Shown: positions 1 to 6,885, counted from the first letter of the stretch. The stretch: 7,122 nt of DNA from Clostridiales bacterium (GCA_019415985.1 DXYE01000107.1:1560-8681), one strand, 5' to 3'. Notes: a model not told the origin generated them from the letters alone. Program-made: numbers and translations.

Positions 1-599
1 TCGTTTTTATTGTGGGAGCATCCGGCGCTGGAAAATCCACGTTAATGAAGCTTCTGCTCCGCGAGGAACGTGTAACGAGCGGAAAGTTACTTGTAGGAGA
101 TTACGATCTGGAAAAGATTCCGAATCGAAAAATACCATATTATCGCCGGCAGCTTGGAATGGTGTTTCAGGATTTCAAGCTGTTTGAGAAAAAGACGGTG
201 TATGAGAACGTAGCGTTTGCCATGCGCGTAATTGGTGAGTCCTCAAAAACAATAAAAAATCGGGTGCCTACCATTTTGAGTATTGTCAATCTGATGGACA
301 AGTATAAAAATTTTCCGACAGAGCTTTCCGGAGGCGAACAGCAGCGTGTCGCGCTGGCGCGGGCCTTGGCGAACAATCCAAAGATTATTATAGCGGATGA
401 GCCTACGGCTAACATCGATCCCAAAATGAAGCTGGAGATCATGAACCTGTTGAAAAAGATCAACCAGAGAGGCAAGACAGTGATCGTCGTGACCCATGAG
501 AAAAACATAGTAGACCATTTCCGTCAGCGTGTGGTTACGCTGCGGGAGGGAAGGGTGATCGACGACCGAGTGGGAGGGATGTTCCGTGCGCAGGTATAG
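1..599 (+). CDS. ftsE: Cell-division ABC transporter ATP-binding protein FtsE (5' end missing)
   Basis: Cytoplasmic ATPase of the FtsEX complex, which couples ATP hydrolysis to activation of peptidoglycan hydrolases at the cell surface. The gene enters from the left edge; the first full codon in frame is at position 3. About 199 residues are visible, starting just before the Walker A motif (GASGAGKST). FtsE proteins are usually about 225-230 residues, so roughly 33 N-terminal residues lie outside. Also visible are a Q-loop in the FtsE-like context MVFQDFKLF, the ABC signature LSGGEQQRVALARAL, Walker B ending in IIIADEPT, and the H-loop VVTH. The GTG at position 12 lies inside the Walker A region and is not the true start. 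The gene overlaps ftsX by 14 bp, which implies translational coupling. The QDFKL context and the FtsX neighbour separate it from other ABC ATPases such as LolD or MacB types. Confidence 0.95.
   Translation, partial: VFIVGASGAGKSTLMKLLLREERVTSGKLLVGDYDLEKIPNRKIPYYRRQLGMVFQDFKLFEKKTVYENVAFAMRVIGESSKTIKNRVPTILSIVNLMDKYKNFPTELSGGEQQRVALARALANNPKIIIADEPTANIDPKMKLEIMNLLKKINQRGKTVIVVTHEKNIVDHFRQRVVTLREGRVIDDRVGGMFRAQV
572..578 (+). promoter_or_regulatory. Ribosome binding site of ftsX, inside the ftsE 3' end
   Basis: GGGAGGG lies 7 bases before a GTG codon at 586, an ideal Shine-Dalgarno distance. It decides the ftsX start: the nearby ATG at 579 is in the ftsE frame and no closer in-frame ATG exists. 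The site sits within the last ftsE codons, so ribosomes finishing ftsE can re-initiate on ftsX. Confidence 0.75.
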
Positions 600-1470
600 T
601 ATCTTTTATTTTTTCGGACAGAGCATTAAAGGACTGTGGAGAAACGGTGTGATGACCATAGCCTCCGTAACGGTGTTGATGTCGTGCCTGATGCTTATGG
701 GAAGCTTTGCACTTTTGGTGTATAATATCGACGCAAATCTCAATGAAATTGCGTCGCTGAATGAAATCGTTGTTGCAGTCGATTATGAGGCGACAAGTGA
801 ACAGATAGCGGAAATCAGCGCACAGATTGACGCGCTGGACAATATACAATCCGTCACACATGTTACCAAGGAGGAGGCCCTTGAAAATGAAAGGGAAAGG
901 TATGGCGAGTACGCTTACCTCTTTGACGAACTGGATGAAAATCCTCTATCAGACTCCTTTTTGATCACATATAAAAGCAACGACGGCGTTTCGACGCTTG
1001 TGTACAACCTGGGACAAATTGACGGCGTGCGCAAGGTTACAAACCGTATGGATATTGCACAGTCTATTGAAAGTGTCAAAAACGGTATATCCTTCGTCTT
1101 TTTGTGGTTCCTTGCGGTGTTGTTCATCGTCAGTATCTTTATTATCATCAATACGGTCAAGCTGGCTGTGGAATCCAGAAGCCGTGAGATTACGGCGATG
1201 CGTTACGTCGGTGCGACAAACTTTTTTATGGCGGTTCCGTTTGTTCTGGAAGGCGCTCTTATTGGCTTGGTTTCGGCAGGTATTGGCTTTCTGATTGAGT
1301 GGTATATGTATAATTACGTATACCAGCAAATCATGACAAGCTATCGAATGTTCACGGTTGTCGAATTTTCCGCAGTAAGCGTCTATACGCTGATCGGTTT
1401 CGTCGCCGTCGGTGTTTTTGCCGGCATACTCGGAAGCTGTATTTCGCTTCGAAAGTATATGCGTGTCTGA
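586..1470 (+). CDS. ftsX: Cell-division protein FtsX, membrane subunit of FtsEX
   Basis: Integral membrane partner of FtsE that passes the ATPase signal to an extracellular cell-wall hydrolase. The 294-residue product is a typical FtsX length. It has a short cytoplasmic N-terminus with the family-like stretch QSIKGLWRNGVMTIAS, TM1 at about residues 22-46, an extracellular domain at about 50-165 (the hydrolase-docking region in known FtsX proteins), TM2 at about 167-190, a cytoplasmic loop with ESRSREITAMRYVGAT (the FtsE-coupling region, typical of the family), TM3 at about 213-238 and TM4 at about 264-287. It starts with GTG, supported by a strong ribosome binding site within ftsE. The 200 bp after the stop contain no convincing terminator and no credible gene, so transcription probably continues into the M23 peptidase gene. 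Confidence 0.95.
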   Translation: MRRYSIFYFFGQSIKGLWRNGVMTIASVTVLMSCLMLMGSFALLVYNIDANLNEIASLNEIVVAVDYEATSEQIAEISAQIDALDNIQSVTHVTKEEALENERERYGEYAYLFDELDENPLSDSFLITYKSNDGVSTLVYNLGQIDGVRKVTNRMDIAQSIESVKNGISFVFLWFLAVLFIVSIFIIINTVKLAVESRSREITAMRYVGATNFFMAVPFVLEGALIGLVSAGIGFLIEWYMYNYVYQQIMTSYRMFTVVEFSAVSVYTLIGFVAVGVFAGILGSCISLRKYMRV

Positions 1471-1670
1471 TACAGAAGGACATGCACTGTATTTTGAATC
1501 TTCGGTTTTCGGCTGGGAGAATACCGGCAGGGGGCCGTCTGGGGAAAGCATTCCTACATTGTGCCGCACCGAGGTATGGTACGCAAAAACGGTAGGGGCT
1601 TTTCCTGTAATGAAAAGAACTCTAAATTTTGCTGTGAGCCATCGTTTTGCTATAAGGGGGGAATCAGGGG

Positions 1671-2951
1671 ATGAAACATGTTTCAGCCAGAAAAGGAAAA
1701 CTAATTCGGCGTGCAGCGGGCAGCATTTTGTGCGCATCGCTTCTGCTATTTATGGTACCGCAGACGGAGCTTCCCGTTGAAGCGGCAACGACCGTGGAAG
1801 AGGATCAGGCGGCTCTGCAGAGACTGGAGGATGAGCTGGCACAGATATCACAGACGAGAAGAGAAGCCTCTCAAAATTATCAACAGGCGCTGTCAGCCTA
1901 CAACAATGCGAGAGCGGAGGAGCAGGCTGCGCTGGATGTAAAGAATCTGCTTGACAAAGAAGTGGAGGCGCTGAGACAGGAGATTACACAGACAAATGCG
2001 CTTCTGGAGGAATATAACGCACAGCTTGAAAAATATGAGGCAGAGATTGCTGAGAAGGAAGCGGATATTGATAAAAAATATGAAGCGCTGAAAGAACGGA
2101 TTCGGATAAGCTATGACGAAAGCTTTGTCAGCTATCTGGAGCTGATTCTGGATTCGGAAAGCTTTACGGATCTGCTGACCCGTGTGGATACCGTTGCAAG
2201 TATGATGGATTATGATGCACGTATGCTGCACGAGCTTGAAGCAGCGCGCGAAGAGCTTCTTGTCATGCAGCAGAATAATACAGGGCTGCAGCAGAAAACC
2301 ATGGAGCATTTGAAGACGTTGGAGGAACAGCAGCCGGTTCTCGATGCAAAAATAAAAGAAAGCGAAGAGCTTCTTACAACCTTATCTGTGAAAGTCAAAG
2401 AAGCACAAGACATTTCAAAGATGACGGAAGCGGAAAAGGCTGAATGGGAGCAGAAGCAGGCGGCTTTAGAAAAGAAAATCGCTGAAATGGAAGCGGAGAT
2501 CGAGAGAAAGATACAGGCTGCACAAGCGCAGAATCAGGCGCAGTATGTAGGCGGTGAATTCATGTGGCCGGTCAATTTACAGTATCGAAAGATCACATCC
2601 TATTTTGGCATCCGGACCAGTCCGATCAGCGGTGCTCAGGAAAATCACGGTGCTATCGATATACCGGCAGGTTACGGTACACCTGTTTATGCGGCCAACG
2701 ACGGAAAAGTCATTGTTGCGGAATCTCATTGGAGTTACGGCAATTATGTTGTAATCGACCACGGCGGTGGCATTAGTACGCTTTATGCGCATAACAGTGC
2801 GCTGCTTGTCGGTGTCGGACAGACAGTGACGAAGGGACAGCAGATTGCACAGGTCGGCTCCACGGGCAGTTCTACTGGGAACCATTGCCATTTCGAGGTG
2901 CGTGTCAACGGACAGCGGGTTGACCCCTTGGGTTATGTCGTTCAGCCGTAA
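1671..2951 (+). CDS. Secreted coiled-coil M23 (LytM-type) peptidoglycan endopeptidase, probable FtsEX target
   Basis: Predicted exported zinc endopeptidase that cuts peptidoglycan cross-bridges or stem peptides. Its 426 residues comprise a basic N-terminus and hydrophobic core (about 1-38, signal peptide, possible cleavage near VEA-A). A long glutamate/lysine/glutamine-rich coiled coil follows (about 42-148), then a less helical-repeat segment (SYDESFVSYLELILDSESF, about 147-165) and a second coil (about 183-288). A short linker leads to the M23 domain (about 297-422). Metal and catalytic residues are all present: HxxxD at H326/D330, H374 in LYAH, and HxH at H405/H407. Intact ligands indicate an active enzyme, unlike the degenerate LytM domain of E. 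coli EnvC. The paired coils around a middle lobe resemble the EnvC/PcsB/CwlO-type regulatory arm contacted by FtsX. The start is ATG with AAGGGGG at 1654-1661. A terminator follows. The bond cut cannot be read from sequence. Confidence 0.9.
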   Translation: MKHVSARKGKLIRRAAGSILCASLLLFMVPQTELPVEAATTVEEDQAALQRLEDELAQISQTRREASQNYQQALSAYNNARAEEQAALDVKNLLDKEVEALRQEITQTNALLEEYNAQLEKYEAEIAEKEADIDKKYEALKERIRISYDESFVSYLELILDSESFTDLLTRVDTVASMMDYDARMLHELEAAREELLVMQQNNTGLQQKTMEHLKTLEEQQPVLDAKIKESEELLTTLSVKVKEAQDISKMTEAEKAEWEQKQAALEKKIAEMEAEIERKIQAAQAQNQAQYVGGEFMWPVNLQYRKITSYFGIRTSPISGAQENHGAIDIPAGYGTPVYAANDGKVIVAESHWSYGNYVVIDHGGGISTLYAHNSALLVGVGQTVTKGQQIAQVGSTGSSTGNHCHFEVRVNGQRVDPLGYVVQP

Positions 2952-2996
2952 TGCATGCTTTGGCATGAAATTACATATAGATATATAACAGAGGAG

Positions 2997-3038
2997 AAAA
3001 CGGCCGTCCGTTTCTTTTTGAGCCGGAGGGCTGTTTTT
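2997..3038 (+). terminator. Intrinsic terminator after the ftsEX-M23 unit
   Basis: CGGCCGTCCG (3001-3010) pairs with CGGAGGGCTG (3024-3033) across a 13-base loop, with one G-G mismatch and one G-U pair. Flanking AAAA (2997-3000) pairs with the following T run, and the hairpin is followed by TTTTT (3034-3038). It lies 45 bp after the M23 stop codon and separates the wall-hydrolase unit from the S41 protease gene. Confidence 0.85.
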
Positions 3039-3310
3039 CGTATCTTGGAAGCTGAGGCATCAAGTCGGCGTCGGAAGTCTTCGGCATAGGTCAGGCGGAT
3101 GAAAATTGGATAAAAAAAATGCTTCTTCCCATTGGATTTGTGCGTGCCGAATAAGGATATTGGAACCGTTTTTGTTTAGCTGCATATTTCTGTTAGGCGA
3201 CGGCTTTGCTTTGGTTTCCGTTTGTCGGAACGCTCTGCCGTTTCATCGGACGTTACGATAATGAAAAGAGAAAGTGCGGGTGGTCGATACAGGCCGCAGA
3301 GGGATTTGTT
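3039..3310 (+). other. Non-coding spacer between the M23 terminator and the S41 protease gene
   Basis: Together with the terminator this is a 359-bp gap between genes. I see no convincing protein gene, RNA gene or repeat in it. An open frame from a TTG at 3206 runs into the protease gene but encodes no recognisable sequence before the accepted start at 3311. The spacer presumably contains the promoter and leader of the protease gene; the best candidate is listed separately. Confidence 0.55.
3160..3188 (+). promoter_or_regulatory. Weak candidate promoter for the S41 protease gene
   Basis: TTGGAA (3160-3165) and CATATT (3183-3188) are 17 bp apart. Each matches the housekeeping consensus at 4 of 6 positions. 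It is downstream of the terminator and about 120 bp before the ATG, so it is in a sensible place, but matches this weak occur by chance in AT-rich DNA. Confidence 0.25.
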
Positions 3311-4519
3311 ATGTCAAAAAAGATACCCTTAAGCGTAGCGATACTGCTTTTGCTGTTGGCAGTTCTTGCGACGTTCCTGACAACGAACGCGATAATGGGG
3401 GGCTCTTACCGTGCGCAGCTCCGTGCGTTTGTCAGTCAAAATCAAGCGTTTGAAAAGCTTGCGTATGTGGATGAGCTGTATCGGCAGCTCTATGTGGGAG
3501 AAATTGACGAGGAACAGCTCGGTGATTATTTAATCCTCGGATATATCGCAGGTACCGGCGACAAATATGCTTCCTACATGAACGCTGAGCAATTTGAGGA
3601 ATATATACAGAGTTCAGCCGGCGGCATGGTCGGCGTGGGGATACATGTCGTCAACAATACGGAGTACGATGCCATTGAGGTGGTCAGCGTTATGCCGGAT
3701 TCTCCTGCACTTGAGGCGGGTGTTCAGCCCGGAGATCTGATCTATAAAATCGGTGAGGAGAGTGTGGCGGAACTGGGGTATGAGACAGCAGTGAACCGTA
3801 TGGTCGGAGAAGAGGGGACGGTTGCCGAATTTTCCGTTCGGCGTGGGGAAGCCTATGAGGAGAGCATCGATTTTAAAATTGAGAGAAAAAAAGTGGAGAG
3901 TACAACGGTTACGTACCGTATGTTCGACGACAGCATAGGCATTATCAGGATTCTGGAATTTGCCAGCAATACCAATGAGAGTGTGAAAGAGGCTGTCGAG
4001 GCACTGCGCAGCGAAGGGGCCCAAAAGCTGATTTTCGATGTGCGCTACAATCCGGGAGGGGAATTGACAGGTATTGTCAAAACACTGGATTATCTGCTGC
4101 CGGAGGGGCCGATCATAAGAATCGTCGGCAAGGACGACGAGCAGGAGGAGGTTCAGTATTCCGATGCCAGCGAGCTGGATATGCCAATGGCCGTGTTGAT
4201 CAATGAAAATACGGCAAGCGCTGCCGAACTGTTCTCCTGTGCACTTCAGGACTATGAAAAGGCTGTTCTTGTAGGAAAAACGACGTACGGAAAGGGGACG
4301 ATGCAGCAAATTATTACTCTGCCGGACGGTTCCGGCATCGGAATTTCCTACAAGATGTATAACCCGCCGTACTCTGACAACTATGAGGGTGTCGGCGTTA
4401 TACCGGATTATGAGGTGGATATGCCGGCTTCTACAGAAGGAAAGAATATATATAAGATTACGGACGAAGAAGATACGCAGCTACAGAAAGCCGCAGAGCT
4501 GCTGCGTGAGCAATCGTAA
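3311..4519 (+). CDS. Membrane-anchored S41-family carboxyl-terminal processing protease (CtpA type)
   Basis: Serine protease of the CtpA/Prc family acting outside the membrane on C-terminal ends of protein substrates. Its 402 residues comprise an N-terminal membrane anchor or uncleaved signal (about 5-27), a helical segment, a PDZ domain (about 105-180, beginning near GGMVGVGIHV) that recognises substrate C-termini, and the S41 core (about 200-365). The core shows DVRYNPGG (243-250), catalytic S303 in NENTASAAELF, general-base K328 in YGKGTMQ and Q332. The Ser-Lys-Gln spacing (25 then 4) matches characterised CtpA enzymes, so it should be active. I place the start at ATG 3311, with GAGGG at 3299-3303, because the anchor begins right there; an upstream TTG at 3206 would add 35 non-conserved residues. 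Clustering with ftsEX and an M23 hydrolase suggests envelope work, but its substrate is unknown. Confidence 0.93.
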   Translation: MSKKIPLSVAILLLLLAVLATFLTTNAIMGGSYRAQLRAFVSQNQAFEKLAYVDELYRQLYVGEIDEEQLGDYLILGYIAGTGDKYASYMNAEQFEEYIQSSAGGMVGVGIHVVNNTEYDAIEVVSVMPDSPALEAGVQPGDLIYKIGEESVAELGYETAVNRMVGEEGTVAEFSVRRGEAYEESIDFKIERKKVESTTVTYRMFDDSIGIIRILEFASNTNESVKEAVEALRSEGAQKLIFDVRYNPGGELTGIVKTLDYLLPEGPIIRIVGKDDEQEEVQYSDASELDMPMAVLINENTASAAELFSCALQDYEKAVLVGKTTYGKGTMQQIITLPDGSGIGISYKMYNPPYSDNYEGVGVIPDYEVDMPASTEGKNIYKITDEEDTQLQKAAELLREQS

Positions 4520-4542
4520 GATAAGAGTTTTGTTCGTAGCCT

Positions 4543-4548
4543 TATAAT
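4543..4548 (+). promoter_or_regulatory. Possible -10 element upstream of greA
   Basis: A perfect TATAAT lies 61 bp before the greA start, just after the protease stop. No acceptable -35 hexamer is found at 16-18 bp upstream, so this may be a chance match in an AT-rich spacer. There is also no clear terminator between the protease gene and greA, so read-through is an equally good explanation of greA expression. Confidence 0.25.
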
Positions 4549-4609
4549 AATCCGGTAGTTATAAAATTTTTCAAAGGATTATGACAGACAAGAAAGGAAT
4601 GAATTTTCA

Positions 4610-5089
4610 ATGGCAGAAACGAAAATTGTAACCGTAACAAACGAAGGCCTTCAGAAAATGAAGGAAGAGCTCGAATATCTCAAAAATGTAAAACGAAGAG
4701 AAATTGTTGAGAGCATCGGAATTGCCCGCTCCTTCGGAGACCTGTCGGAGAACAGTGAATATGATGAGGCAAAAAATGAACAGGCAAAAGTAGAGGCACA
4801 GATTGCTGAGCTTGAAGAAAATCTCAAGCATGTAAAGGTAATCAGCGGCGAAGAAATACAGACTGATACGGTAAATATTGGCGCTAAGGTTACGGTGCTT
4901 GATTTGGACCGCCAGACAGAGTCGCATTATACATTGGTAGGCTCGACTGAGGCGAATCCTCTTGAGGGCAAGATCTCGGATCAATCGCCGATCGGGAAAG
5001 CGATTATCGGAGCGAAAGCGGGAGATACGGTGGTATTCTCTATACCGAGCGGTGAGAAGAAGATTAAAATTATCTCCATAAGCCGCTGA
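4610..5089 (+). CDS. greA: Transcription elongation factor GreA
   Basis: Binds in the RNA polymerase secondary channel and stimulates cleavage of backtracked RNA so that stalled complexes restart. The 159-residue length is typical. An N-terminal antiparallel coiled coil (about 8-78) carries the conserved tip ARSFGDLSENSEYDEAKNEQ, with acidic D44 and E47 matching the pair that coordinates catalytic magnesium in E. coli GreA (D41/E44). The C-terminal FKBP-like domain (about 82-159) includes NPLEGKISDQSPIGKAIIGAKAGD and the closing GEKKIKIISI strand. AAAGGA at 4593-4598 precedes the ATG by 11 bases. It lies 90 bp after the S41 protease gene on the same strand and 232 bp before lysS. The N-terminal tip makes GreA certain over GreB or Gfh-type factors in practical terms. 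Confidence 0.96.
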   Translation: MAETKIVTVTNEGLQKMKEELEYLKNVKRREIVESIGIARSFGDLSENSEYDEAKNEQAKVEAQIAELEENLKHVKVISGEEIQTDTVNIGAKVTVLDLDRQTESHYTLVGSTEANPLEGKISDQSPIGKAIIGAKAGDTVVFSIPSGEKKIKIISISR

Positions 5090-5141
5090 GACGGTATGCC
5101 AAGTTTAACTGATAGTACCGCTTTGAACTGAAAACAGATCA

Positions 5142-5197
5142 CCGAGATACGGTAAAGACATATACGCGCTGTTTAAGAGTATGTCTTTAAAGCTCGG
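5142..5197 (+). promoter_or_regulatory. Two-tier stem-loop in the greA 3' region
   Basis: An inner 10-bp perfect stem pairs TAAAGACATA (5153-5162) with TATGTCTTTA (5180-5189) around a 17-base loop. An outer stem pairs CCGAG (5142-5146) with CTCGG (5193-5197) across a small internal loop. No T tract follows, so it is not a standard terminator. It could protect or process the greA 3' end, or belong to a lysS leader transcribed by read-through. Its 3' arm overlaps the proposed lysS -35 region. Function is unknown. Confidence 0.5.
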
Positions 5198-5213
5198 CAG
5201 AGAGATATATAAT
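5186..5213 (+). promoter_or_regulatory. Candidate internal promoter for lysS
   Basis: A perfect -10 TATAAT (5208-5213) has TTTAAA (5186-5191, 4 of 6 matches to TTGACA) 16 bp upstream. Transcription would start near 5220 and give a leader of about 100 bases holding the hairpins listed next. A promoter in front of lysS makes sense because it is a housekeeping gene behind a structured spacer. Confidence 0.45.
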
Positions 5214-5225
5214 TTATGCAGACAA

Positions 5226-5259
5226 GGGCGGGATAACGTCAGATAAGACGTTCCCGCCT
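5226..5259 (+). promoter_or_regulatory. GC-rich hairpin in the lysS leader
   Basis: GGCGGGA (5227-5233) and ACGTC (5236-5240) pair with GACGT (5247-5251) and TCCCGCC (5252-5258), giving 12 bp with a two-base TA bulge and a six-base loop AGATAA. A further G-U pair is possible at the base (5226/5259). The sequence after it (GGAAATAATT) lacks a U run, so it is unlikely to be an intrinsic terminator. Position suggests a 5' stabilising or regulatory element of the lysS transcript. Confidence 0.55.
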
Positions 5260-5276
5260 GGAAATAATTTCAGAAG

Positions 5277-5311
5277 GGAGACTGCCGCGTCTCCTTTATC
5301 GGACGCGGGAG
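5277..5311 (+). promoter_or_regulatory. Alternative hairpins over the lysS ribosome binding site
   Basis: Two stems share bases and cannot form together. Stem A pairs GGAGAC (5277-5282) with GTCTCC (5289-5294). Stem B pairs CCGCGTC (5285-5291) with GACGCGG (5302-5308). Stem B buries the first bases of the probable lysS Shine-Dalgarno GGGAG (5307-5311), whose GGAG could also pair with CTCC (5291-5294). Stem A would leave the site open. This geometry is what translational switches look like, but no ligand-binding domain is recognised. Confidence 0.45.
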
Positions 5312-5321
5312 ATGAAAATAT

Positions 5322-6827
5322 ATGAACGACAACGATCGCAGGCCGGAAATACAGGAATCCGCGCAGGATATGAGTGAGGTCCTGCGAATTCGCCGGGAAA
5401 AATTAAATACCTTGATGCTGGAGGGAAAGAATCCTTATCTGCAGACCCATTATAAAACAGATATCAGCCATAAGGAGATACGCGATGCGTTTGAGACGCT
5501 GGAAGGCAAAAAGGTTTCTGTTGCCGGTCGTATGATGAGCCGCCGTATTATGGGCAAGGCAAGCTTTATGGATTTACGGGATGCCTCTGACCGGATGCAG
5601 ATCTATGTCAAACGCGATGATATTGGAGAAGAGACCTATGCAGATTTTAAAAAATGGGATATAGGCGATATACTGGGGGTCGAGGGCGTGGTCTTCCGCA
5701 CGCAGAAGGGTGAAATTTCCATCCATGCGTCCCGCATCATACTTCTTTCAAAATCCTTGCTGCCGCTTCCGGAAAAATATCACGGTCTCCGAGATACGGA
5801 CCTGCGTTACCGTCAACGGTATGTAGATTTGCTTGTAAACCCTGAGGTCAAGGAGACATTTGTAAAGCGATCACAAATCATACGTGAAATACGGAACTTC
5901 CTTGAGGAGAGACGGTTCCTTGAAGTGGAAACGCCGATGCTGCACAGCATTGCAGGAGGAGCCGCGGCCCGTCCCTTTATCACACACCACAATACGTTGG
6001 ATATTGATCTGTATCTGCGAATAGCGTTGGAGCTGTACTTGAAGCGCTTGATTGTGGGGGGCTTTGATCGCGTATACGAAATTGGTAGAGTATTCCGCAA
6101 CGAGGGTATGGATACCCGTCACAATCCTGAATTTACGTTGTTGGAGCTGTATCAGGCGTATACGGATTATCACGGTATGATGGAACTGACAGAAGATATG
6201 ATACGTCATGTCGCCGGAAAGGTTCTCGGTACGCTGCACATACGCTATGGCGAATGGGAGATCGACCTTGAAAGGCCGTTTGAGCGGATAACCATGAAAG
6301 AGGCGGTAAAAAAGTATGCGGACATTGATTTTGATACGATATCTGCATTGGAGGAGGCACGGGAGCTTGCCCGGACGCACCATATCAAATATGAGGAACA
6401 TCATGGCATAGGCGATATTCTGAATCTGTTCTTTGAGACCTATTGTGAGGACAAGCTGATTCAGCCGACTTTTCTTATGGATCATCCAACGGAAATATCA
6501 CCGCTTGCCAAGAGAAAACCTGAAAATCCGGCATATACCGAGCGCTTTGAGCTGTTCATTACAGGGCGGGAATTTGCCAATGCTTTTTCGGAATTGAATG
6601 ACCCAATCGATCAGAGAGCGCGCTTCGAGCAGCAAGCTATATTAAAGGCGGCAGGTGACGAGGAGGCCAATGACGTTGACAATGATTTCCTCACAGCGCT
6701 GGAATACGGTATGCCGCCTACGGGCGGTATGGGCATGGGAATAGACCGTCTGGTCATGCTTTTGACAAACAGCGCGTCCATTCGAGATGTCCTATTGTTC
6801 CCCACAATGAAACCCTTAGACAAGTAA
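5322..6827 (+). CDS. lysS: Lysine--tRNA ligase, class II (LysS)
   Basis: Cytoplasmic enzyme that charges tRNA-Lys with lysine using ATP, supplying translation. Its 501 residues are normal for the bacterial class II enzyme. The order is an N-terminal helix with SEVLRIRREKLNTLMLEGKNPY, an OB-fold anticodon-binding domain (about 65-145, with VAGRMMSRRIMGKASFMDLRD), then the class II catalytic core. Motif 1 is near FLEERRFLEVETPML (193-207, with P205), motif 2 is in FRNEGMDTRHNPEFTLLELY (R259 in the FRNEG turn), and motif 3 is GMGIDRLVMLL (R476). The family segment AGGAAARPFITHHN is present. The ending LFPTMKPLDK is the usual C-terminus, so the gene is complete. ATG 5322 has GGGAG 10 bases upstream; residue M17 is an alternative start but the longer form resembles relatives. 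The preceding spacer suggests leader control. Confidence 0.97.
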   Translation: MNDNDRRPEIQESAQDMSEVLRIRREKLNTLMLEGKNPYLQTHYKTDISHKEIRDAFETLEGKKVSVAGRMMSRRIMGKASFMDLRDASDRMQIYVKRDDIGEETYADFKKWDIGDILGVEGVVFRTQKGEISIHASRIILLSKSLLPLPEKYHGLRDTDLRYRQRYVDLLVNPEVKETFVKRSQIIREIRNFLEERRFLEVETPMLHSIAGGAAARPFITHHNTLDIDLYLRIALELYLKRLIVGGFDRVYEIGRVFRNEGMDTRHNPEFTLLELYQAYTDYHGMMELTEDMIRHVAGKVLGTLHIRYGEWEIDLERPFERITMKEAVKKYADIDFDTISALEEARELARTHHIKYEEHHGIGDILNLFFETYCEDKLIQPTFLMDHPTEISPLAKRKPENPAYTERFELFITGREFANAFSELNDPIDQRARFEQQAILKAAGDEEANDVDNDFLTALEYGMPPTGGMGMGIDRLVMLLTNSASIRDVLLFPTMKPLDK

Positions 6828-6836
6828 AAGTCGAAA

Positions 6837-6859
6837 AAACCCAGTATTTATGCGGGTTT
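6837..6859 (+). other. Small hairpin just after lysS
   Basis: AAACCC (6837-6842) pairs with GGGTTT (6854-6859) across an 11-base loop, starting 10 bases after the lysS stop. Only three Ts follow within the stem itself and then GC, so as a forward terminator it is weak. On the minus strand the hairpin is followed by a run of six Ts (6834-6839). It may be a weak terminator or part of a recombination site with the repeats that follow. Confidence 0.35.
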
Positions 6860-6885
6860 GCAGACTTGGGAATAAGGCAAAATCG

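Noticed and set aside
1628..1656. Promoter directly upstream of the M23 gene (TTTGCT, 17 bp, TATAAG)
   Set aside because: The -35 matches only 3 of 6 positions and transcription would start around or after the ribosome binding site, leaving no usable leader.
949..1737. 262-codon minus-strand open frame opposite ftsX
   Set aside because: It lies almost wholly antisense to a clear ftsX, has no recognisable domains and is best explained as a codon-bias shadow. The other antisense frames are rejected for the same reason.
1412..1780. 122-codon open frame across the ftsX end and M23 start
   Set aside because: It overlaps both real genes in another frame, has no good ribosome binding site and its product shows no recognisable family features.
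2954..2967. CATGC/GCATG hairpin just after the M23 stop as a terminator
   Set aside because: The stem is only 5 bp with no T tract; a far better terminator follows at 2997-3038.
3119..3154. 11-residue mini-ORF upstream of the S41 protease gene
   Set aside because: It has no ribosome binding site and no run of codons suggesting attenuation; it is expected by chance in a spacer of this size.
3206..3310. Longer N-terminus of the S41 protease from TTG 3206
   Set aside because: The extra 35 residues are not membrane-like or family-like, while ATG 3311 has a well-placed ribosome binding site and is followed directly by the membrane anchor.
4543..4566. Terminator between the S41 protease gene and greA (TTATAA repeated before a T run)
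   Set aside because: The only pairing is six A-T pairs between self-complementary hexamers, too weak for a terminator.
5220..5321. T-box or lysine riboswitch in front of lysS
   Set aside because: AAGGGAGACTGCCGCG (from 5274) vaguely recalls the T-box core, but the conserved UGG bulge needed to pair with the tRNA acceptor end is missing and no specifier loop or terminator is evident. The conserved core of the lysine riboswitch is also not seen.
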